Of a stretch of 13,079 nucleotides of DNA, positions 1-5,802 are shown piece by piece. The notes beneath the pieces were generated by a model. It had not been told where the DNA came from and searched no databases. It was given only the letters and a program-made list of their open reading frames with translations. Position 1 is the stretch's first letter, and each line of letters begins with the position of its first letter. The position numbers and the translations under genes are program-made. Source of the DNA: Nitrospirota bacterium (GTDB taxonomy: Bacteria; Nitrospinota_A; UBA7883); NCBI GenBank assembly GCA_011052055.1, contig DRJW01000281.1, positions 1-13,079 of the forward strand, given 5' to 3'.

Positions 1-1
1 G

Positions 2-2029
2 GCCGCAGAGGGAATGAGCAAAAAAAGGTTGAAGGAAAACCTGATTGAGTATGCGGAGCAGGCAAGGCTTTCCAAACAACTCGCCACCATAAAGCTCGAC
101 TCTCCCGTGAAATTCGATCCGGAAAAATGGAAAGTCGCCGGGCCGGACAATGAAAAACTAAAAGCTTTGTATAGCGAGCTTGAGTTTGCCAGAATGCTCG
201 ACGAGATAACTCCGGCGGCGCCTAGAATACCCCGTAAATATACCGGCGTTCTCGATAAAGAAGCGTTCGATTCCATGATTAAAAAACTGCGGGAATCGAA
301 GGGGTTCGCCGTAGATACCGAGACAACATCGATAAACCCGATGGAGGCCGCGCTTGTGGGGATAAGTTTTTCGGCAAACCAGGGCGAAGCTTACTACCTG
401 CCGCTGAGGCACGATTATGAAGGCGCGCCTTTACAATTGGCGCCTAAGGAAGTCCTGCCTGAAATTAAAAGCCTTCTTGAGGACGAGTCTATCTTGAAAT
501 ACGGTCAGAACATCAAGTACGACATGATTGTTCTGGCCTCTGAAGGAATATCTGTAAAACCTGTCGGGTTCGACACGATGATAGCCTCTTATCTTCTCAA
601 TCCGTCTGGCCGTCACGGGCTTTCCGCGCTGGCAAGGGAGCGGCTGGGCGAGAAGATGATCGAATATTCCGACATTTGCGGCTCCGGCGCAAAACAGGTC
701 ACATTCAACCTCGCCCCTGTCGATGAGGCTGTGGAGTATTCAGCAGAAGACGCTGATATGACATTCAGGCTTACCGCCATCTTGCGCGAATCGATCAAAA
801 AAGAAGGTTTTGAAAAACTTAACAACGAAATCGAAATCCCTTTGATAAACACTCTGGCGAGAATCGAGCGCAACGGCGTTTTAATCGATACGGCAATGCT
901 TGAAAAACTTGGAGATGCGCTGGGCTTGGAGATCAAGGAATATCAAACGCGCATAATAGAAGAAGCCGGGGAGGAGTTTAACGTCAACTCGCCAAAACAG
1001 TTGGGAGAGATTCTTTTCGGGAAACTGGGCCTCCCCGGAGCAAAGAAGACAAAGACCGGATTCTCCACAAACCAGTCCGTTTTAGAAAACCTGGCGGAAG
1101 AGCATCCTCTGCCCCGCCTCGTCCTGGAGTATCGCAAGCTTGCCAAGCTTAAAAGCACATACGCCGACGCGCTCCCGAAAATGATTAACCCGAAAACCGG
1201 AAGGATACACACATCTTTCAACCAGACAGTTGCAGCCACAGGCAGGCTCAGCTCGTCCGACCCGAACCTGCAAAACATCCCGGTCAGAACAAAGCTTGGA
1301 CGCAAGATCAGAAAAGCGTTTATCGCGCCCAAAGGCTTTACGCTCCTCTCTTCTGACTATTCCCAGATTGAGCTTAGACTGCTTGCCCATTTCTCCGATG
1401 AGAAAATCTTGCTAGAAGCTTTCAGCAGAGACGAGGACATCCACTCGCGCACCGCCGCCGAAGTGTTCGACGTGGCGCCGGAGTTTGTCACAAAGGATAT
1501 GCGATCAGTGGCCAAGACCGTAAACTTCGGGATCATATACGGCCAGACCGCGTTCGGCCTCTCCAACGAGTTGCGTATCCCCAGAGCCGAGGCCCAACGC
1601 TATATCAACAACTATTTTGAGCGGTATCCGGGCATAAGGATATATATGGACAAGCTTGTGGCCATAGCGAAGAAAAAAGGATATGTGACAACTATCATGG
1701 GCAGGAGGCGATACCTGCCGGATATAAACGCATCGAACAGGCAGGCGCGCCAGTTCGCCGAGCGCAACGCGGTCAATTCGCCGATCCAGGGAAGCGCCGC
1801 CGACCTTATCAAGATGGCGATGAACTCTATCCACCGGCGTCTTATCCAAGAGCGCTACGAGTCGATGATGATCCTGCAGGTACATGACGAATTGGTGTTC
1901 GAGGCGCCGACGAGCGAAGTAGCGCGGTTGAGCGCGATGGTGAAAGAGGAGATGGAGGGGGTTTATGAGTTAAAAATCCCGCTCACCGTAGATATCCATA
2001 CCGGAGCCAACTGGGACGAGGCGCATTGA
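2..2029 (+). CDS. polA: DNA polymerase I, C-terminal part (partial at left edge)
   Basis: Template-directed DNA polymerase used in repair and Okazaki fragment maturation. The frame is open to the window edge. Typical PolA linker sequence (LKENL... then LSKQLATI) begins at once, so the ATG at 14 is probably internal and the N-terminal 5' nuclease domain lies outside. Counting from that Met, the 3'-5' exonuclease domain spans about 75-260 with Exo I D101/E103, Exo II ending at D170 and Exo III Y242...D246, so proofreading looks intact. The polymerase domain follows with TGRLSSSDPNLQNIP (409-423), motif A DYSQIELR (448-455), motif B R497/K501/Y509 and motif C HDE (624-626). About 671 residues are visible of a usual 850-950. 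It ends in TGA. It is transcribed away from everything else except the tRNA and the first toxin-antitoxin pair. Identification is secure; only the true start is unseen. Confidence 0.97.
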   Translation, partial: AAEGMSKKRLKENLIEYAEQARLSKQLATIKLDSPVKFDPEKWKVAGPDNEKLKALYSELEFARMLDEITPAAPRIPRKYTGVLDKEAFDSMIKKLRESKGFAVDTETTSINPMEAALVGISFSANQGEAYYLPLRHDYEGAPLQLAPKEVLPEIKSLLEDESILKYGQNIKYDMIVLASEGISVKPVGFDTMIASYLLNPSGRHGLSALARERLGEKMIEYSDICGSGAKQVTFNLAPVDEAVEYSAEDADMTFRLTAILRESIKKEGFEKLNNEIEIPLINTLARIERNGVLIDTAMLEKLGDALGLEIKEYQTRIIEEAGEEFNVNSPKQLGEILFGKLGLPGAKKTKTGFSTNQSVLENLAEEHPLPRLVLEYRKLAKLKSTYADALPKMINPKTGRIHTSFNQTVAATGRLSSSDPNLQNIPVRTKLGRKIRKAFIAPKGFTLLSSDYSQIELRLLAHFSDEKILLEAFSRDEDIHSRTAAEVFDVAPEFVTKDMRSVAKTVNFGIIYGQTAFGLSNELRIPRAEAQRYINNYFERYPGIRIYMDKLVAIAKKKGYVTTIMGRRRYLPDINASNRQARQFAERNAVNSPIQGSAADLIKMAMNSIHRRLIQERYESMMILQVHDELVFEAPTSEVARLSAMVKEEMEGVYELKIPLTVDIHTGANWDEAH

Positions 2030-2102
2030 CCTGGCGCCATTTCCCCAGACATATATCGCGCCTTGAAAATGGAGCGCATCCATCTGCCGCCTTGCAATCC
2101 CG

Positions 2103-2127
2103 AAAAAGCCGATCTATGCGGCGTTTT
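2103..2127 (+). terminator. possible weak terminator after polA
   Basis: About 75 nt after the polA stop, GCCG (2108-2111) can pair with CGGC (2119-2122) across a 7-nt loop, preceded by an A-run and followed by GTTTT. The stem is only 4 bp and the T-run is short, so this is a guess based on position. Confidence 0.3.
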
Positions 2128-2182
2128 GATAATGCGCTAACAGGTTAGGGAAGGACTTTTTCAGCATACTGCTAATTAGTAA

Positions 2183-2212
2183 ATGACAACCTGGGGTGAA
2201 ACGGAGTATTAT
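2183..2212 (+). promoter_or_regulatory. sigma70-type promoter of tRNA-Val
   Basis: A -35 box ATGACA (2183-2188, 5 of 6 to TTGACA), an 18-nt spacer and a -10 box TATTAT (2207-2212, 5 of 6 to TATAAT) lie just upstream of the tRNA. The expected start is near 2219, leaving a leader of a few bases before the mature tRNA 5' end at 2227. Confidence 0.65.
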
Positions 2213-2226
2213 TTTCTTCTCTCTAA

Positions 2227-2301
2227 GGGCGGTTAACTCAGCGGGAGAGTGCCACCTTCACACGGTGGAAGCCACTGGTTCGATCCCAGTACCGCCTACC
2301 A
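2227..2301 (+). tRNA. tRNA-Val (anticodon CAC)
   Basis: A complete cloverleaf can be folded by eye. The acceptor GGGCGGT pairs with ACCGCCT, with a G-U first pair. It is followed by T8 and A9, a D-stem ACTC/GAGT with a GG-containing loop, an anticodon stem CCACC/GGTGG enclosing TTCACAC (anticodon CAC, reading the valine codon GTG), a 5-nt variable loop, and a T-arm ACTGG-TTCGATC-CCAGT. Discriminator A and an encoded CCA complete it at 2299-2301. The gene is intact although its 3' half is the left boundary of the inserted islet, as expected when an element integrates into a tRNA and restores its 3' end. Confidence 0.95.
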
Positions 2302-2305
2302 TTTT
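2274..2305 (+). repeat. left attachment-type direct repeat (tRNA 3' end)
   Basis: This copy starts at the 5' strand of the T-stem and runs through the acceptor strand and CCA into TTTT. It matches 3935-3966 at all 32 positions. Weaker similarity extends both ways: GGTGG upstream in both copies, and a T-rich stretch ending TGCG downstream in both. Confidence 0.85.
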
Positions 2306-2374
2306 CTTTATGCGTTTATTCTTTTAATTCAATACCTCTGCTTTAAAAACACCCGGTTTAATCCCAATAAACTT

Positions 2375-2494
2375 TGGCCACGGACTGGCCATAGACCGTC
2401 ACTTGATCGTGACGTGACTTTGACCGTCCGGCCTAAACCCCGCAACCATGACTGCGGTTTACTGAAAGTTTCCGTTTAAATGGCCATACACCGT
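2375..2494. repeat. repeat-rich left arm of the islet
   Basis: Several short repeats cluster in this gene-free stretch between the tRNA and the first antitoxin. TGGCCA occurs twice around a 5-nt spacer (2375-2391). A 14-bp direct repeat TGGCCATA[G/C]ACCGT lies at 2386-2399 and 2481-2494 with one mismatch. GACCGTC is repeated at 2394-2400 and 2422-2428. GTCAC-TTGATC-GTGAC forms a dyad at 2398-2413. A further stem pairs CCGCA with TGCGG near 2439-2456. Such clusters are often protein-binding sites of recombinases, excisionases or repressors, but the role here is unknown. Confidence 0.45.
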
Positions 2495-2500
2495 GGTTAA

Positions 2501-2525
2501 TGCTAGAATCATACTAATTTGTATG
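2501..2525 (+). promoter_or_regulatory. extended -10 promoter and overlapping dyad operator of the MazF-type module
   Basis: TGCTAGAAT (2501-2509) matches an extended -10 element (TG-N then a TATAAT-like box). The predicted start falls inside the dyad CATAC-TAATTT-GTATG (2510-2525). A RHH antitoxin binding such a dyad, alone or with its toxin, would block its own promoter, the standard autoregulation of these modules. A strong Shine-Dalgarno AAGGAG (2541-2546) follows, 7 nt before the antitoxin ATG. Confidence 0.5.
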
Positions 2526-2553
2526 CTACACTTAGCGTATAAGGAGTAAGAGC

Positions 2554-2781
2554 ATGACAAACAGAGCCACTATTACGCTTGACGATGAAGCGCACGCATT
2601 TTTGAGCAGGGCAAGCGGAAAAAATAAAAGCGCTTATATCAACAGTTTGCTTATAAAAGAAAAACGCCGATCTTTGGAGCGGGCTATTTTGGAGGCAAAC
2701 AGAGAGGAAGCTGAAGATTCCGCCTATCAGCATGAGCTTTCCGTTTGGGATAACACATTAGGCGATGGCCTGGAAGAGTGA
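2554..2781 (+). CDS. ribbon-helix-helix antitoxin of MazF-type module
   Basis: A 75-residue protein with an N-terminal ribbon-helix-helix DNA-binding segment: strand RATITLDDEA (4-13), then helices up to about residue 35. A charged, glutamate-rich C-terminal tail (about 36-75) would bind and mask the toxin. Length and layout fit CopG/MazE-like antitoxins encoded upstream of MazF/PemK toxins. The start is set by AAGGAG 7 nt upstream. The toxin gene begins 6 nt after the TGA stop, so the two are surely co-transcribed. Expected role: neutralise the toxin and repress the operon through the dyad at 2510-2525. The exact antitoxin subfamily is not certain. Confidence 0.85.
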   Translation: MTNRATITLDDEAHAFLSRASGKNKSAYINSLLIKEKRRSLERAILEANREEAEDSAYQHELSVWDNTLGDGLEE

Positions 2782-2787
2782 TACCTC

Positions 2788-3126
2788 ATGTATAAGCAAT
2801 TGGAAATTCGATGGGTTGACCTCGATCCCACAAAAGGGGCGGAAACCCGTAAAAAGCGGCCTTGTATCATTGTGCAGGACAGTATTGTTAACCAGGGATC
2901 GAAAACGATTGTTATTGCCCCGTTGTTACCAGGCCATAAACACTGGCCTTTCGCTGTCAATCTGGTTCCCACAAAAAGAAACGGCATTGATAAAGAAAGG
3001 CATATCAACTTAAAACAATTACGCGCCGTTGATGTGTCCCGTATTTCAAATAAACAGGGTGTTTTGGAAAGCCGTTATTGGGACGAGATTTCCAATGCTC
3101 TTAAAATTGTTCTTGGACTGAGCTAA
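2788..3126 (+). CDS. MazF/PemK-family endoribonuclease toxin
   Basis: A 112-residue toxin of the SH3-like-barrel MazF/PemK fold; family members cleave RNA at short sequences and halt translation. The N-terminus shows the family pattern W-V-D-L-D-P-T-K-G-A-E (9-19) followed by KKRPCIIVQ (22-30), in which R24 aligns with the catalytic arginine of MazF. The mid-region APLLPGH (45-50 region) is where MazF proteins normally carry a catalytic Thr or Ser, and leucines are seen here instead. The C-terminus has the expected INLKQLRAVDVSRI (73-86). It lies 6 nt after its antitoxin. Its TAA stop overlaps the last codon and stop of brnA on the other strand by 4 nt. Family assignment is confident; catalytic competence is less so. 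Confidence 0.88.
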   Translation: MYKQLEIRWVDLDPTKGAETRKKRPCIIVQDSIVNQGSKTIVIAPLLPGHKHWPFAVNLVPTKRNGIDKERHINLKQLRAVDVSRISNKQGVLESRYWDEISNALKIVLGLS

Positions 3127-3365
3127 TGGTGGGAGCTATGTTTTTCTGCGTAATCATCCACCAAAGCACGGATCATGCGTTGATACGGCACTTTCAGTTT
3201 ATCAGCCTGATCTTTGAAAAAATCAATGCTCTCCCGACTTAAGGAAAGTGTGATTTTTACCGTCTCGGATTTTTTGACTAACTCATGGGGCGCAGGCAGA
3301 AAATCATCGATGATTTTGAATTTGCCGATATCGCCGTCTGTGTATTTAACTGTTTTCTTGCTCAT
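3123..3365 (-). CDS. brnA: BrnA-type ribbon-helix-helix antitoxin
   Basis: An 80-residue protein with a polar N-terminal region (1-35), which would wrap the toxin, and a C-terminal RHH/CopG segment VKITLSLSRESIDFF...MIRALVDDYAEKH (36-77). This order, toxin-binding part first and DNA-binding part last, is typical of BrnA. It starts at ATG 3365, 20 nt inside the end of brnT, so it is translationally coupled to the toxin gene. The toxin-first order is the normal one for brnTA. It ends in TAG, overlapping the end of the MazF-type toxin gene tail to tail. Expected role: neutralise BrnT and autorepress the operon from the sites upstream of brnT. Confidence 0.85.
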   Translation of the reverse strand: MSKKTVKYTDGDIGKFKIIDDFLPAPHELVKKSETVKITLSLSRESIDFFKDQADKLKVPYQRMIRALVDDYAEKHSSHH

Positions 3366-3627
3366 AAATCTTGCGTCCTTTTCGCCAGTATCCGGCTCCG
3401 ATAATGCGGATGATATCGTTTCTATACGTAAACCGCACCGTCAGAATGCCGTCGTTAACTTTACCGAAGCAAAAATAGCGTTTTTCTTTTTGGCTATGAT
3501 CCTGATCTTCAGCAATCACACGTCCAGAATCTAAAAACGCCTCTTGCGCTTCAAAAAATGAAATGCCGTGCTTTTTAAAATTGGCGGTATTCTTGCCCTC
3601 ATCCCATTCAAAGCTCGGTTGTTCCAT
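3346..3627 (-). CDS. brnT: BrnT-family (DUF497) ribonuclease toxin
   Basis: A 93-residue protein of the BrnT/DUF497 family (RelE-like fold, RNA-cleaving toxin). Family signatures in order: FEWDEGKNTANFKKHGISFFEA (6-27), an acidic stretch, KRYFCFG (49-55), LTVRFTYR (62-69) and the C-terminal IRIIGAGYWRKGRKIYE (73-89). It starts at ATG 3627 with only a weak AAGAG next to the start codon, so translation may be modest. BrnT toxins are bacteriostatic RNases held by BrnA. Its operon faces the MazF-type module. Nothing in it looks truncated. Confidence 0.88.
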   Translation of the reverse strand: MEQPSFEWDEGKNTANFKKHGISFFEAQEAFLDSGRVIAEDQDHSQKEKRYFCFGKVNDGILTVRFTYRNDIIRIIGAGYWRKGRKIYEQENS

Positions 3628-3668
3628 CTCTTTTATTTTACCAGTTATCGCCTAAAAATACCATATAA

Positions 3669-3724
3669 AAGTATGTACTACTATATGTACTTATCACCAT
3701 ATAGATACTTCTGGTAAAAATCAA
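3669..3724 (-). promoter_or_regulatory. brnTA promoter with overlapping dyad and repeats
   Basis: On the minus strand, TTGATT (3724-3719) as -35, a 17-nt spacer and TATGGT (3701-3696) as -10 give a start near 3689. That point lies within an imperfect dyad with arms AAGTA and TACTT (3669-3692). ACCATATA occurs twice in the same direction nearby (about 3660-3667 and 3696-3703). This is the expected place for BrnA autorepression. Confidence 0.45.
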
Positions 3725-3934
3725 TGGGTCAAAAAAAACGGGGTAAAATTGGCCTAATACTTCACCCTGAATGTCGGGCTGTCCTCCAGACGGGTTTTTC
3801 TGCGGGCGTAAAGAGAAGTAAGTAGAAAAGGCAAAGTATTAAGCATGAGACAATCTAAATCTGACCATGAAGTGACCATGAACGAAAAATTGGCCCACTA
3901 ATGAACAGTATATCAATAGATTATAAAGGTGGTT
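3725..3934. other. right arm of the islet: gene-free, one doubtful 30-codon ORF
   Basis: Together with 3628-3724 this makes about 300 bases without a recognised gene before the right repeat. It contains a short minus-strand ORF, ATG at 3846 to TAG at 3754 (30 codons), rich in K/R towards its C-terminus and with no Shine-Dalgarno sequence. It also has a near-perfect short direct repeat TGACCATGAA (3862-3881 area). No integrase, terminator or tRNA is visible here. Confidence 0.4.
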
Positions 3935-3966
3935 ACTGGTTCGATCCCAGTACCGCCTACCATTTT
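3935..3966 (+). repeat. right attachment-type direct repeat (duplicated tRNA-Val 3' end)
   Basis: Perfect 32-bp copy of 2274-2305 without the 5' half of a tRNA. Just upstream it keeps GGTGG (3928-3932), but TT replaces the AAGCC of the tRNA variable loop. It marks the distal boundary of the islet. Confidence 0.85.
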
Positions 3967-4077
3967 ATTTTTTGCGCTGATAGAGTCTTGCGCGGTTTTA
4001 GCCCGTATAACCGCCATTTCCACGGCCTATGCTGTCGGGCCAAACCCGGGCGGATAACCGCAAGGCGCCAGCAGACC

Positions 4078-4093
4078 GGGCGGGTGGGGCGGG
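4078..4093 (+). other. G-quadruplex motif in the act 3' spacer
   Basis: GGGCGGGTGGGGCGGG has four runs of three or more G with single-base loops. It lies in a G-rich stretch (4078-4140) about 60-75 nt beyond the stop codon of the last act-cluster gene, with the G-run on the non-transcribed plus strand, so the act transcript would carry the C-rich complement. The 3967-4154 gap also holds GCGGTT...AACCGC (3992-4014) and GCGG-ATAA-CCGC (4050-4061) hairpins but no clear T-tract terminator for either strand. Confidence 0.55.
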
Positions 4094-4154
4094 TAGACCG
4101 GGCGGCTAGGCCGGGTGGGCTGTGGGGCTGGTGGCAGGCGCGTTCGCCGACAAC

Positions 4155-4817
4155 CTATTTGCTCAGGCTACGCACGTATGAGGCGACGTCTATGATTTCC
4201 TTGTTATTGAGCGTCCCCTCCCATCCGGGCATAAACTTATCTTTTCCTTTGCGGATAATCATTAAAAGCGCTTTATCGCTGTATCGCTTAACAGACTCAG
4301 GATTGCTAAAATCGCTCATGGGCGCTCCTATCAACTTGGCCAGAATACCGGTTCCTTTCCCTCTGGAGCCGTGGCATGCGACACATGAATTTCTGAAAAT
4401 CAGCCTGCCCCGGCGCGGATCGCCAATAAACCTCAGATCTGTGCTTTTGATCTGCGCGATGTAAGCGGCGATATGCTCGATATTGGATTCAGGTATCGCC
4501 CTCCTCCATATCGGCATCTTTTTACCTGCCATTCTTTCATACCCGCCGATAATCAGCGCCATCTCGCTTATGCTTTTTTTCTGATATTTAGCAGAAGCGA
4601 GGTTTTCCGGTTTAAGGTTGAGTTTCACCGCCAACGGCCCCTTGGTGTCGCCATGAGGCCCATGACAGACAAGGCAGTACGACTGGTACAGTTGCCTTCC
4701 GATATTCGGGTCCGGGTCTCTTCCGGCGTCAGCGGATTGCGCCATACAAATAATGGCGGCCAGGATCATTATATTTAGAGAGGGCCAACGGGCGTTTAAA
4801 AAATTTATTGTTATCAT
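4155..4817 (-). CDS. dihaem cytochrome c, last gene of the act cluster
   Basis: A periplasmic electron carrier with two cytochrome c domains, 220 residues from the chosen start. The start is ATG 4817: a strong AGGAGG sits 5-6 nt upstream and the ATG overlaps the actE TGA as ATGA. An upstream start at 4859 would add 14 residues and overlap actE by 46 nt. A hydrophobic signal or anchor (about 14-28) is followed by haem site 1, CLVCH (48-52), with likely axial M101 (KKMPIW), and haem site 2, CVACH (145-149), with likely axial M196 (KFMPGW). It occupies the place where actF usually lies in an ACIII operon. Plausible role: electron acceptor for the complex, or a bound extra subunit. Confidence 0.88.
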   Translation of the reverse strand: MITINFLNARWPSLNIMILAAIICMAQSADAGRDPDPNIGRQLYQSYCLVCHGPHGDTKGPLAVKLNLKPENLASAKYQKKSISEMALIIGGYERMAGKKMPIWRRAIPESNIEHIAAYIAQIKSTDLRFIGDPRRGRLIFRNSCVACHGSRGKGTGILAKLIGAPMSDFSNPESVKRYSDKALLMIIRKGKDKFMPGWEGTLNNKEIIDVASYVRSLSK

Positions 4818-5281
4818 TTTGCCTCCTGAAGCTTGCGAACATAGGCTGTGATCTCCCATGCCTCTTTGTCAGTCAGTTCGTTTCTGTACTTGGTCATAAT
4901 GCTATCGCTCGCCAGAATTTTCCAGAATATCTCGCCATCCGTCGAGTCTGTCAGTTCAGTAAGATCGAAAGGTGTGACATCAAGTTTGCCCGCCACTTTT
5001 GTGTCAGCTTCGCCTGTTTTCCCATGACAGACAAGGCAGTATATAGAATAAAGTTTCTTCCCGCGGTCAGCCGCTTCGGTGCCGAGCTGAAACGGCGGCG
5101 CCAGTGTAACCGCGTCGACGTTGCTGTAATCGATTTTACGATTATAAACAGGAACCGAGCCGACAGGATTGAGCCTGCGCGGGCTTTCCTGAACCCGGAA
5201 ACTCACCTGATCGTGCAGATCACCGTCTATGTTTTCACATCCGAAAACAAAAAGTATCGCAATAAGTAACCAGAGCCGCAT
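4814..5281 (-). CDS. actE: ActE-like monohaem cytochrome c lipoprotein of alternative complex III
   Basis: A 155-residue periplasmic lipoprotein. It has a short hydrophobic signal (3-14) ending in a lipobox FVFGC with C15 as the lipidation site, then a single cytochrome c domain with haem site CLVCH (82-86) and likely axial M129. The pre-domain stretch, with NPVGSVPVYNRKI, is typical of the cytochrome subunit in ACIII clusters. ActE is thought to pass electrons from the complex to an oxidase or a soluble cytochrome. It starts at ATG 5281, overlapping the actD stop by one base (TGATG), and is coupled to the next gene through ATGA. Confidence 0.87.
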   Translation of the reverse strand: MRLWLLIAILFVFGCENIDGDLHDQVSFRVQESPRRLNPVGSVPVYNRKIDYSNVDAVTLAPPFQLGTEAADRGKKLYSIYCLVCHGKTGEADTKVAGKLDVTPFDLTELTDSTDGEIFWKILASDSIMTKYRNELTDKEAWEITAYVRKLQEAK

Positions 5282-5802
5282 CAGAAGTCGTCTTGGCCTT
5301 TTTTAATTTTCACGGCTTTGTGCCGCAACATGGTTTTCTCGATCATGTTCGCATGCTCATCGTCCCGGCAACTGACAAGCAGGCCGATAGCGCCGGCGCT
5401 TATGGAGTCGTCGTAGGCGCGCTGTGTCCAGTTTGGGAGGCCTGCCATCCACAACAAGGCTATAAGCGTGCCCAAAACTGTTCCCAGCAGAGTGATTTCA
5501 TAGGTGAGCACCCCCACAGCCGGCAAAGATAGTGGCGATTTGCCGCCAACGATCAGGTTCATAAGCATCTGCGTGCCTCCGGCGAGGGCTATGCCCGTGA
5601 CAAAACCTGCAAACCCGCCGGTCAGGGAGAAACGCCAGATCGGAATGGGTGTTTCGTCTTTGTAAAATGTGCCGTGAGGATAAGGCGCCATGGTGAGCAC
5701 TTTTATATGATGCTCTTTAACGTCTATCTCTCCAAGCGGCCCGATAGCCGCCGCCGCAGAATCTACATGGTCGTACATGCCTAATACTGTGTATCGTCTC
5801 AC
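5281..5802 (-). CDS. actD: ActD, DUF3341 membrane subunit
   Basis: A 173-residue DUF3341 protein. A cytoplasmic ferredoxin-like-fold N-terminus (1-55, beginning RRYTVLGMYDHVDSA) and a similar C-terminal part (130-173) flank two transmembrane helices (about 58-84 and 93-120) forming the usual DUF3341 hairpin. The start is GTG 5802, sharing one base with the actC TAG stop. A GAGGAGGAG run directly upstream provides a strong ribosome site, although it lies within the end of actC. It carries no cofactor and is a structural subunit of ACIII. Confidence 0.87.
   Translation of the reverse strand: MRRYTVLGMYDHVDSAAAAIGPLGEIDVKEHHIKVLTMAPYPHGTFYKDETPIPIWRFSLTGGFAGFVTGIALAGGTQMLMNLIVGGKSPLSLPAVGVLTYEITLLGTVLGTLIALLWMAGLPNWTQRAYDDSISAGAIGLLVSCRDDEHANMIEKTMLRHKAVKIKKGQDDF

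Larger units (their letters stand above)
2274..3966. mobile_element. tRNA-Val-integrated islet carrying two toxin-antitoxin modules, no integrase
   Basis: The unit is bounded by an identical 32-bp direct repeat of the tRNA-Val 3' end (2274-2305 and 3935-3966). The insertion length, repeat to repeat, is 1661 bp. Contents are a RHH antitoxin/MazF pair on the plus strand and brnT-brnA on the minus strand, with non-coding arms at each end. Base composition is visibly more AT-rich than polA or the act genes. Duplication of a tRNA 3' end is the usual trace of tyrosine-recombinase integration, yet no recombinase gene or recognisable remnant lies between the repeats. It could be an internally deleted island, a satellite mobilised in trans, or a relic stabilised by its addiction modules. 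A decayed second tRNA gene is less likely because the sequence 5' of the right copy shows no resemblance to the tRNA 5' half. Confidence 0.72.

Noticed and set aside
2249..2479. 76-codon plus-strand ORF starting inside tRNA-Val
   Set aside because: It begins within the tRNA gene, has no ribosome site and shows no protein-like pattern.
3928..3966. Second, decayed tRNA-Val gene
   Set aside because: Only the 3' portion is present and it is perfectly conserved, while the upstream sequence has no resemblance to the tRNA 5' half; an attachment-site duplication fits better.
3901..4464. 187-codon plus-strand ORF through the right repeat and the G-rich spacer
   Set aside because: Its WFDPSTAYHF stretch is just the translated tRNA repeat, also seen at 2249-2479, and its second half is antisense to the dihaem cytochrome gene.
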